From contig JBGSQB010000109.1 of NCBI GenBank assembly GCA_041738285.1, positions 1-8,561 on the forward strand: a stretch of 8,561 nt of DNA, in the 5' to 3' direction. This document shows positions 7,564 to 8,561 of the stretch, in pieces. A program made the position numbers and the translations under genes. A model generated the notes under the pieces. That model worked only from the letters and a program-made list of their open reading frames with translations, searched no databases and was not told the DNA's origin. Positions within the stretch are counted from its first letter, which is position 1, and every line of letters begins with the position of its first letter. This DNA is from SZUA-521 sp041738285 (GTDB lineage: Bacteria; Pseudomonadota; Gammaproteobacteria; Pseudomonadales; Azotimanducaceae).

Positions 7564-7899
7564 TCAGCGCTCCTGCTTCGTCGAATCGGCGTTCAGACGC
7601 GACTCCAAGGCATCGAGTCGCTGCCTGAGCGCATCCAGTTCTGTATTCGCAGGCGCAGCGGAGGCACCACCGAATCCCCAGCCCCGGTCCTCGCGATACA
7701 ACATCGCCCAGATCCACAGGAACGGCCAGATCACGTGCAGCGTGAACAGACTGACCCAACCGGCGACGTGCAGTGCGTCCTGATGCGGGTGATTACGATG
7801 CTTGGCGATTTCGTAGGGAATGTCGTGGATTGCGATGATTCCGTAGAACAGCGAAATCACCACCACAAACAGCAGAGTGAGGGCAAAGTAGTCGAGCAT
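7564..7899 (-). CDS. yiaW: DUF3302 inner-membrane protein, YiaW-like
   Basis: This 111-residue protein is the first gene of the leftward operon. It has a hydrophobic helix at about 5-24, the conserved HDIPYEIAKHRNHPHQDA (25-42), a second membrane stretch at HVAGWVSLFTLHVIWPFLWIWAMLY (44-68), then DRGWG and a charged C-terminal heptad-like segment (86-105) that may form a coiled coil. The sequence is very close to E. coli YiaW/YibI (DUF3302, PF11742). In E. coli these are paired with the HlyD-like YiaV/YibH, and the same pairing here supports both calls. The molecular function is unknown; it may be a small partner that assembles with the adaptor in the inner membrane. The start ATG (complement of 7897-7899) has only a weak GGGA ribosome site about 11 nt upstream. 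The stop lies 1 nt before the next start. Confidence 0.94.
   Translation of the reverse strand: MLDYFALTLLFVVVISLFYGIIAIHDIPYEIAKHRNHPHQDALHVAGWVSLFTLHVIWPFLWIWAMLYREDRGWGFGGASAAPANTELDALRQRLDALESRLNADSTKQER
7570..7574 (-). promoter_or_regulatory. Shine-Dalgarno AGGAG for the YiaV-like gene, inside the YiaW-like coding end
   Basis: The complement of CTCCT gives AGGAG, 7 nt before the ATG of the adaptor gene and within the last codons of the DUF3302 gene. It fixes the start and shows the two are read as one translational unit. Confidence 0.75.
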
Positions 7900-7995
7900 C
7901 TATCAAGTTCCCAGTCGGTTGAGCGCTGTGGCGTCGCCTACACCACTACAACTGGCATCGGGCCACGCGGTCGTCTGCGTCGTCGACCACCGACA

Positions 7996-8024
7996 CCTCA
8001 CCTCGCCTGAACAAGCGAGTGAGG
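7996..8024. repeat. Stem-loop in the leader side of the yiaW-like operon
   Basis: CCTCA-C-CTCGC (7996-8006) pairs with GCGAG-TGAGG (8015-8024), giving ten base pairs with one bulged base and an 8-nt loop. No T tract follows on either strand, so it does not look like an intrinsic terminator. It lies about 97 bp upstream of the YiaW-like start, where it could be a leader hairpin or a protein-binding dyad. Confidence 0.5.
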
Positions 8025-8101
8025 CGCCCTATCGGCCTGAGCGCGGGCAGTCTACATGCTCCACGCAGTCGGGTGTAGCCGCCGCCGAAGTGGCCGTGCG
8101 T

Positions 8102-8107
8102 TATGCT
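8102..8107 (+). promoter_or_regulatory. Possible -10 element (TATGCT) for the right-end gene
   Basis: TATGCT, within TTATGCTAGGCT, matches the sigma70 -10 consensus at four positions including the key first, second and last. No -35 is visible at 16-18 nt, and no extended -10 TG is placed correctly. If used, transcription would start near 8113-8116, just before the inverted-repeat cluster, which would then be wholly in the 5' untranslated leader. Confidence 0.3.
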
Positions 8108-8208
8108 AGGCTCCCACTGCGATGTCCATATCGCACCCGCTCGGCAACCCATCAGACAGGGAGGGAGCAATCAGAGCAGGGGGCCTCATACTGCGCGCGC
8201 CGCCGGTT

Positions 8209-8224
8209 CATCGCGCACGCGATG
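8209..8224. repeat. 16-bp dyad CATCGCGCACGCGATG
   Basis: It has perfect 7-bp arms (8209-8215 and 8218-8224) around CA. It abuts the next dyad, sharing base 8224. The 2-nt centre is too short for a full hairpin, so a protein-binding palindrome is as likely as an RNA stem. Confidence 0.55.
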
Positions 8225-8240
8225 TGCGACGAGTCGCACA
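8223..8240. repeat. 18-bp dyad with arms TGTGCGAC / GTCGCACA
   Basis: It has perfect 8-bp arms (8223-8230 and 8233-8240) around GA. Its centre is 15 bp from that of the preceding dyad. The core GTGCGA is also present in the flanking 12-bp repeat arms. Confidence 0.55.
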
Positions 8241-8280
8241 CCGGTCGGGTGCGATATTCACACTACCTCCGATCTGTTGG

Positions 8281-8561
8281 TTGGCTTCAATCAAAACAGT
8301 TCATTCCAGGCTCGCCCGGGTGGCGGCCATTCTGTCAGTGGCCGCGGCCTTGTCCGCGGCAGCCGCGGAGCCTGCGCTAACAGCGGAACTCGAACGCGTG
8401 CGCGCGGCGCTCGCTGTTATACCGGAGTCGACAACCGGAACATTCGGCGAGCGACGCCGATTGCTTGAGCGCATCGAAACGTCAATCTCGCGCCAGCAGT
8501 CCGCCAACGCTACCATCGAACGCCATCAAGCCCGGCTCACCGACATCGAAGCCGAACTGGC
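8281..8561 (+). CDS. Exported coiled-coil protein, 3' partial (possible mechanosensitive-channel N-terminus)
   Basis: The frame (first codon positions 8281, 8284 and so on) is open to the window end and is truncated there. From TTG 8281 it reads MASIKTVHSRLARVAAILSV, then a hydrophobic Ala-rich core and a cut site near ALSAAA|EPA at about residue 28, which is a classic signal peptide. The mature part is charged and heptad-like (LTAELERVRAALAVIP, ERRRLLERIETSISRQQ, IERHQARLTDIEAEL), so a periplasmic coiled coil is likely. Such N-termini occur in MscK-like mechanosensitive channels and other envelope proteins, but about 65 mature residues cannot decide. The start is uncertain. TTG 8281 gives the best signal peptide but has no Shine-Dalgarno; GTG 8320 has AGG 9 nt upstream but cuts off the charged N-region; GTG 8224 and ATG 8122 would add an odd Arg/Pro-rich N-terminal extension encoded by the inverted-repeat cluster. 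Confidence 0.65.
   Translation, partial: MASIKTVHSRLARVAAILSVAAALSAAAAEPALTAELERVRAALAVIPESTTGTFGERRRLLERIETSISRQQSANATIERHQARLTDIEAEL

Larger units (their letters stand above)
8128..8257 (+). other. Nested inverted-repeat cluster, possible structured 5' leader RNA
   Basis: ATATCGCACCCG (8128-8139) is the exact reverse complement of CGGGTGCGATAT (8246-8257). The stem could extend inward past one mismatch and a G-T pair to CGG (8142-8144) with CCG (8241-8243). It encloses about 96 nt that contain two further dyads, CATCGCGCACGCGATG (8209-8224) and TGTGCGAC/GTCGCACA (8223-8240). TCGCAC/GTGCGA therefore occurs four times in alternating orientation (8131, 8224, 8234 and 8249), so pairing 1 with 4 and 2 with 3 competes with pairing 3 with 4. 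That geometry suits a switching leader, but it also suits a multi-site operator. I do not recognise a known riboswitch consensus. The repeats are seen directly; function is inference. Confidence 0.5.
7900..8280. other. Intergenic region between the YiaW-like gene and the right-end gene
   Basis: This stretch of about 380 bp has no convincing protein gene on either strand. It must carry the promoter of the leftward yiaW-like operon and that of the rightward exported-protein gene. I could not find a good -35/-10 pair for the leftward operon by eye. What it does hold is a stem-loop at 7996-8024, a -10-like hexamer at 8102-8107 on the + strand, and a cluster of inverted repeats at 8128-8257, each listed separately. 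No tRNA, rRNA or known riboswitch consensus was recognised. An ATG at 8122 is in frame with the downstream gene and could extend it through part of this region, but that extension looks unlike coding sequence. Confidence 0.6.

Noticed and set aside
8150..8185. Purine-rich stretch with AGGGAGGGAGCA as a possible SRP RNA core or CsrA-type GGA cluster.
   Set aside because: It lacks the flanking paired sequences of the SRP tetraloop domain, and the GGA motifs are not placed in hairpin loops that I can draw.

Overview
This is an 8.6 kb chromosomal window from a high-GC proteobacterium, most likely a gammaproteobacterium. The basis is family-level: a YiaV/YiaW-type pair close to the E. coli proteins, an SthA-like transhydrogenase, an exported glutamyl-endopeptidase-like S9 peptidase and an AI-2E family membrane protein. 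There is no rRNA, tRNA or phylogenetic marker gene. I see no insertion sequence, phage gene, CRISPR array or plasmid signature.

Left block (1-1700, + strand): the 3' end of a glycine-zipper, glutamine-rich envelope protein; a small exported protein of unknown function with four cysteines in its mature part; and an AI-2E family (PF01594) permease-like protein. They are closely spaced and probably co-transcribed. A 25-bp convergent gap separates them from a minus-strand gene for a DUF4239/bestrophin-like membrane protein (1726-2526). That gene diverges, across about 110 bp, from a large exported serine peptidase of the glutamyl endopeptidase branch of S9 (about 2635-5004).

Right block (5044-7899, - strand): an apparent three-gene operon transcribed leftward. 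Its order is a YiaW-like DUF3302 protein, a YiaV-like HlyD-family membrane adaptor, then an SthA-like pyridine nucleotide transhydrogenase. The junctions are very tight: 1 nt between the first two, and a GTGA stop/start overlap between the last two. The flavoprotein has neither of the redox cysteines of the wider disulfide reductase family.

Far right (7900-8561): an intergenic region of about 380 bp, then the 5' end of a + strand gene for an exported protein with a predicted coiled coil. It could be the periplasmic start of a mechanosensitive-channel-type protein, but it is cut by the window edge. Its leader is the least explained part of the window. A perfect 12-bp inverted repeat (8128-8139 with 8246-8257) encloses two abutting 16-18 bp dyads, and the hexamer TCGCAC/GTGCGA occurs four times in alternating orientation. 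This could be a structured 5' UTR or a clustered operator, and I do not recognise it as a known element.

Most of the genes concern the cell envelope (membrane or exported proteins), with one cytosolic NAD(P)H-handling flavoenzyme coupled to a membrane adaptor.
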